64,000 nucleotides of DNA from Periconia sp. R9002 (GCA_023627715.1 JAMAHW010000010.1:310001-374000), one strand, 5' to 3'; counted from the first letter of the stretch, positions 19,580-31,293 are shown. Translations and numbers: made by a program. The notes: generated by a model from the sequence alone, not told the origin.

Positions 19580-21070
19580 CTACGCGCCTCCCTCTTTCCT
19601 CTCCTCCGGCGGCGGCAGCATAACCACATACTCCCTCTCGCTCCCAGCAAACGTCAAGATATCTTTATGCCTCAACTCAAAGTACCTCGACGTCTCGATC
19701 CTCTTGCCATTCAGCTCGGTCCCATTGCTGCTTTCCAGATCGATAATGTACGGCTTTACTTTTCCGTGCTGCTTCTGCACGCCAAACTCGTCCTCGGTGG
19801 TCTTGACAATGTTGCGGAACTGGATGACGGCGTGCTGGCCGCTCGAGCTGGGGTGCTCGAGCACGTAGTCGACCACTTCGTGCGCGCGCCCAAAGAGCCA
19901 GCAGCTGCGCGTGTACAGCTCAATGGTGTCGACCACGTCTTCGCCTTTGAAGACAAAGATGCGCCATCCGGACGAGGGGGAGGGTTTACGGGCTTCGGGA
20001 GGTTCGTGATATTTGAGAGAGATCTTGGTGCCTTCGACCTTGTTGGCGGCTTTGGCAAGGACGCCCGTCGGCTTGAAGTTCGGCTTTTCGAGCGTTGGCG
20101 GGGCGCCGCCGTATTTGCTCGGGGCGCTTTTGGAGTTGTCGGTCCCGCGGAAGGAGAGTTCTTGGGACTGGAGGGGTGCTTTCGCACGCCGGTGGGGAGA
20201 TGGGGAGCGGGTGCGTTTGTGTCGTTTGGGGGGTGGGGAGGGAGATCGTGATGACGAAGGGGACCGGTTGCGACGGCGGCGATCATGGTCGCGGTCGTTG
20301 CGGTCACGGTGCGACCTTCCGCTTGAACGGGAGCGATGGCGATGGCGATCTCGTGAGCGGTCTCGTCTGCTGTGCCTGTGGTCGTCGCGAGATCGATCGC
20401 GCTTCCTGTCGTGTGTGCCTTCTCTGGAGCGCTCCCGCTTCTTCTCCTTTGACCTGTCGCGCTGTCTATCTCTGGAGCGATCCCGTCTGCTTTCCCTAGA
20501 ACGATCCCTTCTGCCTTCTCTTGATCGATCGCGCCGTCTATCTTTCTCTCTAGAGCGGTCGCGTCGTCTAGTATCTTCTGACCTGTCACGTTTTCTCTCG
20601 GACGATCGATCACGGCGTCTCTCTCTTGATCTATCCCGCCTCCGATGGGGGGATCTGTCGCGTCGCCTCTCACCAGATCGGTCGCGTCGTTTCACTTCGG
20701 CGCGGTCCCGAGGTTTTCGATATGGCTCCGGGGAATAATCGCGATCGAGAGGGGCCGAGGTGGATGCTGCTCCCAACTTTTCTGACTTGCGGCTCGTGGG
20801 GCTATCTCGAGGATGCTCCTTCTCCACCGTTTCTCGAGCCCTTGTTGGAAAGGGAGATGGGCTCTCGCTCATCCTAGTCGCCTTGGGCGCTGGAGATGGA
20901 CTATTTGCCTGCCGCTGACCAGGCATTTCTCTCTTCCATGGTGCAGCATTGTCGCGGTGATTAGGCGGGGGACGGGTTTGCTGGGGGCCGTTTATTGTCT
21001 CTGTGAGAGCACGCCTGGCGCTCCATGGCGATAGCTCTCGGGCCGGGCGGTCGTGTGTTTCATGTGTCAT
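19580..21070 (-). CDS. FHA-domain protein with RS/RD-rich N terminus (SNIP1/Pml1-like), 496 residues
   Basis: Single exon from the ATG 21070-21068. Residues about 120-280 are a dense repeat of RDRSRE/RRRDRS units. A linker with LSFRGTDNSKSAPSKYGG follows. The FHA domain spans about 370-480, with GWRIFVFKGEDVVDTIEL, SCWLFGRAHEVVDYVLEHPS, SSGQHAVIQFR and DLESSNGTELNGKRI. It keeps the Arg (GRA), Ser/His (SSGQHA) and NGT residues that bind phosphothreonine. SNIP1 and yeast Pml1 are the FHA subunits of the RES pre-mRNA retention and splicing complex, and the order and FHA sequence match. In animals the same family is also linked to miRNA processing. The role here is inferred from the family. Confidence 0.88.
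   Translation of the reverse strand: MTHETHDRPARELSPWSARRALTETINGPQQTRPPPNHRDNAAPWKREMPGQRQANSPSPAPKATRMSESPSPFPTRARETVEKEHPRDSPTSRKSEKLGAASTSAPLDRDYSPEPYRKPRDRAEVKRRDRSGERRRDRSPHRRRDRSRERRRDRSSERKRDRSEDTRRRDRSREKDRRRDRSREGRRDRSRESRRDRSRDRQRDRSKEKKRERSREGTHDRKRDRSRDDHRHSRRDRSRDRHRHRSRSSGRSHRDRNDRDHDRRRRNRSPSSSRSPSPPPKRHKRTRSPSPHRRAKAPLQSQELSFRGTDNSKSAPSKYGGAPPTLEKPNFKPTGVLAKAANKVEGTKISLKYHEPPEARKPSPSSGWRIFVFKGEDVVDTIELYTRSCWLFGRAHEVVDYVLEHPSSSGQHAVIQFRNIVKTTEDEFGVQKQHGKVKPYIIDLESSNGTELNGKRIETSRYFELRHKDILTFAGSEREYVVMLPPPEERKEGGA
20329..20710 (-). repeat. Degenerate RD/RS-coding repeat within the FHA gene
   Basis: Tandem imperfect 18-24 bp units encode repeats of Arg-Arg-Asp-Arg-Ser-Arg-Glu type. 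They give long spurious open frames in the other five frames. Repeat number is likely to vary between strains. Confidence 0.7.
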
Positions 21071-21789
21071 GGCCAGGCAGAAGGTGGGTGTGATGGAGAA
21101 GGGGGAGAAGGTGTACAGTCAGCCGAGGCAGTGCTATAGCACAGGAGGTCCAGAATTGCTGGCATGCATACATGTACGTGCGTATGTTGAAGATGCGGGC
21201 TGTTCACAGTGGTTGCGGCGCAGTCGTGAGGTTGGTGGTTGGTGGTAAGTTGGCAGCGGTTTTTTTTGGGATAGGCGCAGCTAGGCAGAGGCAAGGGCAG
21301 GCTTGTTAGCCTAGCGTGGGGAAGCGCTTGTGCACTGCCCTCCGCTGGCCAGGGCGTGTATGATTGGCGGGCCCTACAGGCAAACATGTGCGAGAGAGCT
21401 GGCGTCTCAGCTTGTTTCGACTGAGAAAGCAAACTCCCTTAGCACCGTCAGCCATCTTCTACCTATGTACTGTACAACTCGGCCCAGTAAGCGGCCCTGC
21501 CTTGTATGGCACATGAAGTCACCGTCAGCCATTGGATCTTGCTGTGTTTGGCGCCAGATAGGTAGCCCTCTCCCCCGTCGCCATACATGTAGCCCTTCCC
21601 TTCCAAATCCTTCTAAAGCACCCCGTCCTCATGTCCTTCTGTGCTTCTTCAACTCGGTCTTTTGCTTGCCTCCGGTGCTTCCAATTTCTGGTCTAATGTT
21701 TCTTCTTCCATTGCCGTTTGCACTAACGTAGCGCTCGCACTACGCTGCTGCTGCTGTTGCGGCGGCGCCTTTCTTTGCTCTCACCAAAC
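21071..21789. promoter_or_regulatory. Divergent promoter region, FHA/RS gene / coiled-coil gene
   Basis: A 719-bp gap between divergent starts. There is a short CTGCTGCTGCTGTTGCGGCGGCG run next to the right-hand start. No further structure is visible. Confidence 0.5.
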
Positions 21790-24700
21790 ATGAGTACAAA
21801 GAACAGATGGCCCTCCTGGTCCAAGGGACTCTGGTCTCCTTCGGAACCAGAGCCATGTTATCGCGTGGGCGGTCTGGTGCACATTGATACCATGCTGCCC
21901 CATGATGACAACAGAGTGGAACCTCTAATGCCAGCCGGTCCTGTTCCCACAGAGGTACGATTTTGATTCTGCAGAGTGAATGAATGCCTGGAAGGTCAGC
22001 CCGTGTGCGCTGTCAATGTACAGGGATCGATTGGGACGTACGCGTTGACGTGGTTATGCATCACGCATCCAAGAGATCCCACGAGCGTTGTCAAAAGCGG
22101 GAGCAGGGGGGGTTGCAGTATGTGGTGTTACATTATTCGCTGATCATCTGTGAACAGAGCTCTTTTGAACATCAACGTAGACGACGTCCCAATCTTACCA
22201 TTATTACTCCCAGCCACGGAAGTAACCACATCACCTACCAGAATACCGCATCCACCCCACACTCTGCCCTCCCATCCAATCTGCTGTCCCTTTTCAGCGC
22301 CAAGCTGCGCTCGCCCATCATCAGTCCCACTGTCTATCCTGGATCCTCCCTACTAGATAAACCCCTTCCCAGTCAGCCACGTTCCGACAGCATTCCACCG
22401 ACTCCTGAGCCTGTTGAACTGCCCGGATCCATTCTCCTTGAAAATCAGGGTTTCCCTTCTCCACCCCCAGTTTCGGGCTGGGCAACCTCTCGCACCATGA
22501 GGTCTGCCCGCAGTGGAAACTCTCTTAGCCCTATTGCTAGACCGAGTCCGTCAAAAAGGCCACAGCATCAGAGAAGCTTGAGTGAGGCCAGTTTACAAAC
22601 AAATCGTTCCAACCCGCGTTCCGGCCCCCTCGCCGCTTCAGTACCGTCTACCGATAGATCCACCGAAAGTAGAATTCCAACATGCTCTGAATCGACCATT
22701 GAAGATTACAACAGTAGTTCTGATACAGTCAAGGCTCATGTGGGCTTGGACGCTCTGTTGAGGCCATCGCCGCTGATGGTGCAGGGGAAGACGAGGAAGA
22801 AAAATGGCAATGGAACCTCCAATAACCCTCTACATCGAGTAAGTCCTGTTTGTCTGTACACCATCATGTTCATCGTTGCCCACAACCCCATCATCTTGAA
22901 ATGAGGTCAATTCTTTGCATGGGAGACTTGTAGTTCCAGATTGCCTGTTGCTTCTTCACAATTCTGCCCCCATCTGCCATATTGAGTCTGCCCTTATGCC
23001 TATTGCTTCTGTTTTCCTTGTACTGCACCAAGGCGAAAAAGTTGATGAGGGAGCACTAAAGTTTGCGCCTATCCTTCCATCCTTGGGCCAGGTGCATGGA
23101 TATAGACAGAAAATCGTGCGGCATATTCACCTTAGCTTGTGCCCTATGTCGAATGGGTAATTGTGGAACAAATGCTAATGTTCATTCGTAGCCTGGTGCT
23201 CCAAATCCCCGTGCAAATCCTACCAATCCCACGGCAATCAATCAGATGGACGAGCTCAAGGCGACCATTACAGCGCAGGATCAAACCATCTCGACGCTGC
23301 AAGCTCAATTCGCAAGCTTACGTGGCTCCCATGAAGCCCATGTTGCAAGTCTGGTGGAGGCGCATTCGGCCGAGATTTCGTCGATGAGGAATTATGCTAG
23401 AGCGCTCGAGGAGCAGCAGAAGCAGAGAACGCTCCATCATGGTAGGTGATGCCTGTTTTTGTTTCGGTTGTTTGGACCACGCCTACCGCGACTGCCTCAC
23501 CTACCACGTTTGGTCCCCGCCTCACCCAATCAATATCGCTGACTTTTCTTTAGCCTCTAGCAATCACTTGCTCTTTCTCTTAGACACAACCGACCCGCCC
23601 TCTGTCGCCCGACAACACTCTCGAGCCTCGACCAGCAGCGCCTCGGCCACTTCTTACCGTTCCTTTGAATCCGCCCTCGAGCAACAAGCACGCGGACTGC
23701 CCCCGCGCCCGCGCGACGACCCCGAGATGGAGCGCTTCAAACGGAAGCTGGGTGCAACCCGACGGGCTCAACCCACCTCTAGCCGCAATCTATCTCGAGA
23801 GTCGAGCCTTCAAGAGTCAGGCTCTGCAGCACCCCAAGCCACCGCCCAAGGCTCGAATGCGAAGGCTGTTGAGACACAACTTGAACGTGTTCTTCAGAAC
23901 CTCAAAGCGACCAAGGAGTCTGAGGAAAAATACATTGGTTTGCTCGAAGAAGCGGAGCGGACTTGCACCCAGTATAAGAATAAGGCAAGCAAAACTGAGC
24001 AATTGGAGAAGAATATCGTCGCTCTGCAGAATACCATCGATCATCTCGAATATCGTCTGCAGCTTACTAACGTAGAAAAGGTGGATTTAGCAGAGAAACT
24101 ACATAATTTGCAAACAAAGGGTACGCCATTTGATGTCAAGTTGCCGTCGTCGGTTGTCGGCAATCGCGAAAGCGTGGATACCGTCTTCGAAGACCGTTCC
24201 CCAATTACACAAAACGAAGTTTCAGAGATGCGCACGACTCTTGCTACGTTTATTGACCATGTCGAACGATTGCAGAATCAGATTAGGGAAAAGGATACCC
24301 ACATCACTGAGCTCAACGACAAGTATGCACGAATGACCACCAAGTACAACGAACTAGTTTCAGAGCACCAAAAGCTGAGTCTTCAATCGGACATCCAAGG
24401 TCAACTGCTCCACAAAACAAAGCAACATGAAATTCACATCGACGAGTTACGATCCATGATACTTAAGCGTGAAGCAACCATCGGTGAAAAGAATAAAGCC
24501 CTCGAGCAAACCGAAAGACAGCTTGATTGTCTCAAGTCACTCCTAGAAGCAGAGATCAGGCGACATGCTGCACTCAAATTATCAGGTGATGACGGGGACG
24601 ATGCGCTTCCTGATCCCACCTCGCTTACTTCAAAGGAGGAAATTGATCGCTGGGTTGATAGACTCCAAGCTCAGTTGAAGGCGAAGAAAGCGAAGAAGGA

Positions 24701-26096
24701 CGGCGAAGCAATCACCAATAGCCTCGAGGATACAGTGCAAGATCTACGGAAAGAAATTGAGTTCTACGTCCGTGAAATCATCTATTACAAGCTGGATGTC
24801 CGCGGTTACAAACATGACATTAGGAAATTGAAGAGACTTGCGGGCCTTTCCGGTCGGAGCAGTCGTTCAGGCGGTGACGTTGGATCACCAGCGTCATCAC
24901 ACGCACCCACTCCCGATTCGCCTGCTCGAATACACTATCCAGTCAACAGGCCTCATGGTGAGATCCAAGCATCTCCTACCCCAAATCTCGCAAACCCGAC
25001 ATCTGTTCATATGCCAATAGAGCATCCCGTTACCCCCGCACAATCCCCCGAAGGCGAAGGCAATGCATCCAAGGCATTCGGAACGAATCCTCCTCCAAAG
25101 CTTGACTTTAGGAGGCCAATGACTCCACCGAACGTGAACAGTTTTAGCGAGAATACCGACCCAGGTATTTCTCCACGAAGCAACAAAAAGCTTTCACCCG
25201 AGCGTAAGAAGCCTACCCCACCGTCTCCAAACCAGGAGAGATTTGGAGACATGGCCACAAACTTTCCGCTAAGTACTCCTGCATCTCCTAAGAGACATAA
25301 TGTGGAGATGAAGCAGGATACGGGATCGAACGAGGCTTCAGATGGGCATCAGCTCAAGGAGAAAACAATTCCTGAGCGGCCGCCTCGACCACAGTTAGGT
25401 TTGTTTGAATCACCCATCGGCAAGGGCGCCACAACAGACGCGGGTACCAACGCTCCTCGCAAAGACATAATGGCCGAAGCAATGCAGCAGGCTCCTGAAT
25501 TCTCCCGTGGCTCCAACACTTCTCGACCCTCGACCTCGGGCACAACCAAGGGCGAGTTCCATCGTATCGGCAATCCAACAACAGCTCCTTTCCATCCTGC
25601 TACAAAGCGGCCTAGCACATCTCCTGGCTTCAGCTCTTGCTCCATTACTCGAAATGTTAAGAATATTTCACCTGCGTTGCGGACTGGCGTCGGCGGAACA
25701 ATGGCGAGCACAACTCCTACCAACAGTCCTGTGTCACCTAAAATGCACTTCCCCTCTACCGTATCGGCCTCTCCACCTTCCCGAAATTCCAGCGTTAGTT
25801 CCAATAATGGCAATAAATCCGAAAAGATGTTCTCGTTTGCTTCGCCTACTGCAGCGTCATTTTCGCGATCCCGAAGCAATGCAGCATCAACACAGGCCAG
25901 TAACTCTTCTTCCACCCTCAGACAAGCGATGAATTTACCGGCAAAATTGGATTTCATAAAGGGTAAAGGAAGGCCGAGGAAGGACAGCATTGGACCTCCA
26001 ACATTGTTGGCGAGTCCCTTTGACATTGACCGGTCGAGCTCTACTGGCGAAGGGGCGGTGGAGGGTGGAGACAGTGAGATTGGAAAGGCTGTCTAG
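21790..26096 (+). CDS. Large coiled-coil protein, possibly TINA-like (NIMA-interacting), about 1212 residues
   Basis: Exons: 21790-21954, 22158-22838, 23192-23441 and 23554-26096; the last acceptor could instead be 23584. Introns are 203, 353 and 112 (or 142) bp, longer than usual here. The ATG at 21790 is preferred, since upstream there is only TTG. The first third is Pro/Ser-rich and disordered. A heptad-rich coiled coil follows from MDELKATITAQDQTI onward and continues about 380-800. A conserved-looking block includes EIEFYVREIIYYKLDVRGYK. The last 400 residues are Ser/Pro/Thr-rich with many SP/TP sites, as in mitotic kinase targets. The block resembles fungal NIMA-interactive protein TINA of the spindle pole body; that link is from memory and uncertain. 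Gene structure is better supported than function. Confidence 0.75.
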
Positions 26097-26987
26097 TGGA
26101 GGTGCATTGCCTTATTTCTGCTCTTTTTTCCGTCTTTCATTTCATCTGGGGAGTTTCTTTTTTTTCTTTTTTCGGGATTGGGTTTTCAATGGGACAATGC
26201 ATTGCATGACTGGACATGGCATTTGCAATAAGATTTCCCTTCTTTTTTTCTTCGCACATCTCTCTTTGTTTTCCTCAAAGGCTGTGCAGGGGGGCTAGAA
26301 AGTCTGGCCATTTCTTTTTCATAGGGATGGGTCAACGGCTCCTCTGGTGTTTTCTTCCTACTTGCTTAGATGGCTGACTGATTGCATTTCTGGGCCATGA
26401 TAACGACACTTACGACGATTACGACGACAATGACACTGCATGATGAATAAAGTGCGGGAGGCGTTATATGGGAAGGAGCTGGCTTGTTAACCCCCTTTTG
26501 TCCGAAGAGGAAGTCATTTGATCAGTCTCCTTCTGTAATGGGTGGCTGGGGGTGGGTTTCCGGTGGTGCACTCATAGATGGGTTGGATGCATGCATACAT
26601 AGTGTCCCCTTGAGTTTCACGAGTTCCTTTTCTCTTTTCTTTTTCTTCGCTTTTCATTTTCCCGGAGACTGTTTTACTAGTTTGGGGATGTACAAATACA
26701 CGACAGTGACATTGCATGCATAGCTCTTGTGAATCAGAAACTGGACATCATCACTCAATACATAAATTTTCAAACGCAAAACAAGTCAAACACCAATGGT
26801 TAACCGTGAACTCGAACCTATGTCAACACCAAAACAAGACAACACATATACCGTGGGCACAAAGTCAGCTTAACTCAACCAGGGGTGATACAGTACATAA
26901 CTAGTGTCTTAATACACTGCGCTACGTGGTGTCTCGATGTCAAACGACTCTATACCCGAAATTTCATACACAACACAACACAACATT
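26097..26987. other. Convergent intergenic region with a tRNA-like relic
   Basis: Lies between the 3' ends of the coiled-coil gene (+) and grc3 (-). The left part is T-rich 3' UTR. Between about 26809 and 26941 is a tRNA-like, repeat-like stretch described separately. No gene is supported. Confidence 0.5.
26876..26941. repeat. Diverged dispersed repeat, copy 1 (partner near 53043)
   Basis: Shares CAACCAGG, then AGTGTCTTAA, ACAC and CTCGATG in the same order and spacing with 53043-53110. Its reverse complement contains TAGCGCAGTG, similar to a Pol III A box, and GGTTCGAGTT about 100 bp further on, similar to a B box. It does not fold as a tRNA. Confidence 0.4.
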
Positions 26988-29153
26988 TCACCCAAGGAAT
27001 TTCCTCACCCGTCTCCCAACCCCAAGATACCCCATCCCCTCCATCACACTCCGCCTCTCCACCCACGGCTGCCCGCTGCCCCCCACCACCAACCCATCCA
27101 TCACAATCTCATCCCTCGCACCCTCCCGTCCCAGCACCTCCATAACCCTCCTCCTCCGCGCCTCAAACGCCGCGTGCGCGTCCTCGACGTACGCCCACTC
27201 GGGCACATCGCAGCACCCGCCGACCAACACGGTGCTCTCGGGCTGCAGATTCGCAAGCAGCGCATCGTGCGGGCGGGGGACGAGCACGTTGACAAGTTGG
27301 TGCTCCGGGTCGAACGAGTGGATGAGCGCTGTGCAGATGAAGGTCGTGGACCCGGGTTGGGGTGTAAGGGGGAGGTGTGTCGACGGCGACGAGGGGAAGT
27401 AGGGGATGTCGGATTTTGGGGTTCGGAGCGGAGAGGGGAATGTGGATGTAGAGGTGGACGTGGAGAGGATGTGGATGATGGATCCGTTGAGCGTGGTCGT
27501 GAGTTGTGTTGGGGACGGCGGGTCCGGGGTGAAGAGTAAAAAGGCCTGGAAGTCTTGGGTTCGCGTGAGCGTTTCAGCGTAGCTGAATTGCCAGGGGGTC
27601 AGTGTGGTGGTGAGGGACTGCGGTGTCCATGACGGCGACGAGGGCTCGAGTGCGGGTGGTGAGGAGGGGGAGACGTGGAAGTACGACTGCATGTGCATGG
27701 CGCGGAGCTCGGCGTCTGTCCTCGCGGGGGGCAGGAGAGGTGGTTGGGCAGGGAGTTCGTGGAGGGTGCTGTTTTGCTTGGTCGCGAGCGTGAGGAGCGT
27801 GTGGAGTTTTTCGGCGGCGTCGGTGTCGATGGCGGCCGTGTTGCCTAGGTGGATGATGTGGTTTGGTTTGAGGACCGCGAGGAGCGGTTCTAGGACGTGG
27901 AAGTGCGTCGTGTAGAGTTGCGAGGGGGTGTTGATGATGAGGGGGATATTGGGGTTCTTGGACCGCAGGGCGCGGTAGGTTTGGACGAGGTGCGAGACGC
28001 ATGCGGCGAAGTAGTCTTCGTAGTCTGATAGTCCCTGGGTCGGGATGGCGTGCGCGACGATGGTTTCGTTCTTATCGTCGTGGGGTTCCGGGATAGGGGT
28101 TGGATGCGTGAAGGATGGCCCGAGAGTGACTTCGCAGATGTGAAGGAGGGAAATTTGGCCGTGGGGGGTGTATTCTGGCTTGCTGGCGTCGAGATCGAGA
28201 TAGCACACTGACGGGATGGCTTTCGCCGTCTTGCCAAAGCCAGTGAGGTAGCGATTCAGTAACCTTTTGGCGAATGTCGATTTACCAGTAAGGGAAGAGC
28301 CGACGAGTAGAGTGGTGGTTTGAGTGTTGGATATGTCGTCGATGGTGCGGATCCATTCTTCCGGTGCGTTCTCGGGGGTCAAATCGCGGTTCAAAGGATC
28401 CGCGTCTGATTCCTGGATCTATAATAACACATTAATTAGAATTATATAGAAGAAGAGAGTTATATCCGATCCAATACTTACAAAATCAAACGACCTCCCT
28501 TTATCCTTCTTGGCCGCCCAGATTCCAGAAAACAGTGGGCCCATGGATTCGAAAAGCGTTGCGTCCTTACAGCTTGAAATCTGTACATGATTCGTGCGAT
28601 CCAAGCCTCTGATCTTGGTGATGGGATGTGTAGACGGGACGTACACTCTGAAACTCTTCGCTGAATCTCCTGATCGAGGAACAGCTCCAATGTTGGCGCC
28701 ATTAATATTCACAGCGCCTTTTAGGACCTTGAGGTCAAAACAGCCGATGAATGAAACAGTCTGGTGTTTCTCGAGGATAACAGTAAGTTCAGACGCTGTG
28801 TCAGATAGCACATTCTCGGGTATTTTACGCCATGTGCAGAGTTTGAAATTTTGATGCACGTGAGGGATGGGAGATTCCTCCTCTTCTATCTCGGATTCCG
28901 AAAAGTCGGAGGTAGTTTCCATGATAGGACTCGTGACCGGATCTTGAATCTCATTGCTGGTAGTGACATTCTGAGATTGGAGTTTTGCTTCTAGTTGAAG
29001 ACGTGCTGCTGCTATTGCACTTATTGGTTTGGCAGGGGTCGTTGGAACTGTAGGAAATTAGATATTGCTTGGATCTGGTGGTGTAAATGAAGCGTTACTT
29101 TTAATTGATTCCTCAACAACAGTATAGTTCAATCTTTTCCTTTTTCCCGTCAT
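26988..29153 (-). CDS. grc3: Grc3/Nol9 polynucleotide 5'-kinase, 683 residues
   Basis: Exons in transcription order: 29153-29099, 29047-28482 and 28418-26988 (introns 51 and 63 bp). The first exon is only 55 nt and encodes MTGKRKRLNYTVVEESIK, a basic start that suits nuclear entry. A beta-rich N-terminal domain (about 60-205) precedes the P-loop GSSLTGKST at about 247-255. Further kinase features are CYLDLDASKPEYTPHGQISL and the LIINTPSQLY segment, as in Clp1/Grc3 enzymes. Grc3 phosphorylates the 5' end made by Las1 cleavage in ITS2, so that the exonuclease can trim pre-25S rRNA. It shares a 198-bp divergent promoter with rpa34, another ribosome-biogenesis gene. Confidence 0.9.
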
Positions 29154-29351
29154 TTTGTATTGGTCGATTTTCTGGTCGTGGCCGATGCCCATGATCAATT
29201 GACGTTCACTATTTTGCTAGCGTCACTTAGAATGGATTAGCGTTTACAAGGCGGTCAGTGGTGCCGCGGCAGAACTTTTACTCCGCCAAAAAAGTTCGCG
29301 ACAAGCTCCAGTCAAATAGGCAGCTTGAACGAGTATACAACACCTCACACC
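29154..29351. promoter_or_regulatory. Short divergent promoter, grc3 / rpa34
   Basis: Only 198 bp separate the two start codons, so any upstream element serves both genes unless it lies inside a coding region. The stretch contains A/T-rich blocks (for example CACTATTTTGC and CCAAAAAAGTT) but no textbook TATA box. Confidence 0.6.
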
Positions 29352-30669
29352 ATGAGCAAGCCTCAAAAGACACCAATCCCCGTTCCAGGGTCTGCGCAGA
29401 AAAAGGCAGCAATACCACCAAAAAGCGCATTGAGCCAAGAATTCGTGGGAAGCAGCGACGATTCGTCAAGCGAGACGGAAGCGCGGCCTCAAAAAAAGAC
29501 ACCCGTACAAATCGCTGTGCACAGGCCTAAAGGCAGCGAGAAAGGGAAAGAGAATAAAAAACCAAACAAGGGGAAAGACCAATCTGCAAAAAGCCCAGCA
29601 AAGTCGAAACCTTCGCCAAAAAAACCGGCACCAAAAGTGGTCACTGCGGAAGAAGATGGTACCACAACTACGAGTAGCTCAGAGGAAAGCGAGGATGATC
29701 CGGAGACAGATATAAGGCAAGCGCGAATGCGAGAGAAGGAAAACAAGAAGAAGAAGAAAGCTGCAAGCACAAGCTCCAGCGACGTTAGTTCGGAGTCTAG
29801 TGACGAGTCTGAAGCGGAACCTCCCTCACAAGCTGCAGCCATGTATGTGCATGAGACATGATTGATCGACTATGAATGCTGATCTACTGTGCAGACAGTC
29901 TCAGGCGACTCCAAAGAACACGCATAACGTGGATCTAGTAGCGGCGCAACCGTACGTCCCGCCGAAAGACTTCGTACCTGCAAACACCAATCGAGCCGCA
30001 TCCTCGCAGCCTGCCGCAGTCTTCGACAATCTCCAAGGCAAGCAGATATGGCATATAACTGCGCCTGCAAACGTATCACTCAAAGACCTCAAACAGCTAG
30101 CAATGGACCAAGCCACGAAAGGTGAAGCTATCTTGAAGCACAAGAAGGCAAGCTACGCACTTGCAGACGTCGGAGAGGAGGACAGCGGATCTCAGGAAGT
30201 CATAATACCACGCCAGAACGGGTACAAAGCAGCTTCTGCGCGGATATCGCACACATTTCACCTTCGCGAAATCGTCGACCTGCCAAAACTGAATTCACAT
30301 CAGGCGAGCACGGTCTCTGAGGCGGTGGCGCCTATTACTCAATCTACTATTATTGCCCCGGTAGCTCAAGTGAAAGGGCTCAAGATGCGATTCTTTCCTT
30401 CTGGAGTGAACGACACCACACCGGTAGCCCTGGGATCATCGGACGACGAGGAAGATACTAGGCCACCGCCAACTGCGGGTTTGGCAGTGCCCAACGGTAT
30501 ACATCTGCCTGTACGGTCAGAGAAACGAAAACATGCGGATATGCATGAAGATGAGCGAGTGGAATCTCCGGCGAAGAAGCACAAGAAACATCGGACCCCC
30601 GAGGAACTAAAGAAGAGGGAGGAGAGACGAGCAAAGAAGGAGAAGAAGCGCGCAAAGGCGAATTCTTGA
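29352..30669 (+). CDS. rpa34: RNA polymerase I subunit Rpa34 family, 421 residues
   Basis: Exons are 29352-29842 and 29895-30669 (intron 52 bp). The ATG at 29352 is chosen; the frame upstream to 29325 offers only TTG. The N-terminal 165 residues are Lys/Ser/Glu-rich and disordered. The core reads YVPPKDFVPANTNRA, then IWHITAPANVSLKDLKQL and EAILKHKKASYALAD, the pattern of the A34.5/PAF49 dimerisation module. The C terminus is very Lys-rich (KKREERRAKKEKKRAKANS), as in Rpa34 tails that contact Pol I or nucleolar partners. With Rpa49 it forms a TFIIF-like heterodimer that aids initiation and elongation on rDNA. The long disordered N terminus is an extension compared with yeast. Confidence 0.85.
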
Positions 30670-31293
30670 GTTTGCAGTTTGATCTCGAGCATGTTCGGTT
30701 GCATTTGGCGTTTAAAAGGTTTTGGGAAGACGGTCACGGCCTCTTGTACTTGCCATTGGGTGTGTGTTCATACAATGCTAAACAGAATTCAATGTAAATG
30801 ATACTTCAACGATTGCAATGTTTATGGTGAATTGTATCGTCTCTCTGGCACCGATTGCAACTGTGGATGCATTGTTGGATTTGTACATTCAAATGTTTGT
30901 ATCGATATCTTGAGTACTCTAATGATGTTTGGCTTTTTTGTTGAATGGCATAAAATATTATATAGAACGAACACTATTTCTGGTAAAACTTCGCCGGAAT
31001 ATATACCATGGCCATTCAGAATATCAAGGGTGAGCATGGTGATAGCGACATGAAGTTCTGTAGCGAGTAGATTATTCACCTCTCAACGCTCCGTCCCTCT
31101 GACGACAATGCACGGGCCACAAAAACACGCGGCACCCCTGCAGAAGCGCGTTACTGCTGGCACTGTGACGGCTTGACAGCATACAACCACTATCCCCAGA
31201 TAATCGAACATGTTGATGAGCAGTGCAAAGCATTCCCAGCCTTCCTGCGACTGCCACAACCGTCACGCGCCGACCTGTACCTGAAATTGAACC
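30670..31293. other. Intergenic, rpa34 3' UTR and apsB upstream region
   Basis: Both neighbours are on the plus strand. The left two thirds are A/T-rich; the right part is GC-richer and likely 5' UTR of the next gene, with ACCATGG at its start codon. No gene is supported. Confidence 0.5.

Noticed and set aside
20013..20738. 241-residue Arg/Ser/Leu-rich open frame opposite the FHA/RS gene
   Set aside because: It arises from the RD/RS-coding repeat, which stays open in several frames.
22915..23160. Open frame within the 353-bp intron
   Set aside because: No consistent splice phases to join it to the flanking exons, and composition is not protein-like.
25349..26026. 225-residue open frame opposite the coiled-coil gene
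   Set aside because: Shadow of the Ser/Pro/Thr-rich tail; no protein features.
26795..26940. tRNA gene on the minus strand
   Set aside because: A- and B-box-like words are present, but T-arm and acceptor arms do not pair and the D loop lacks GG.
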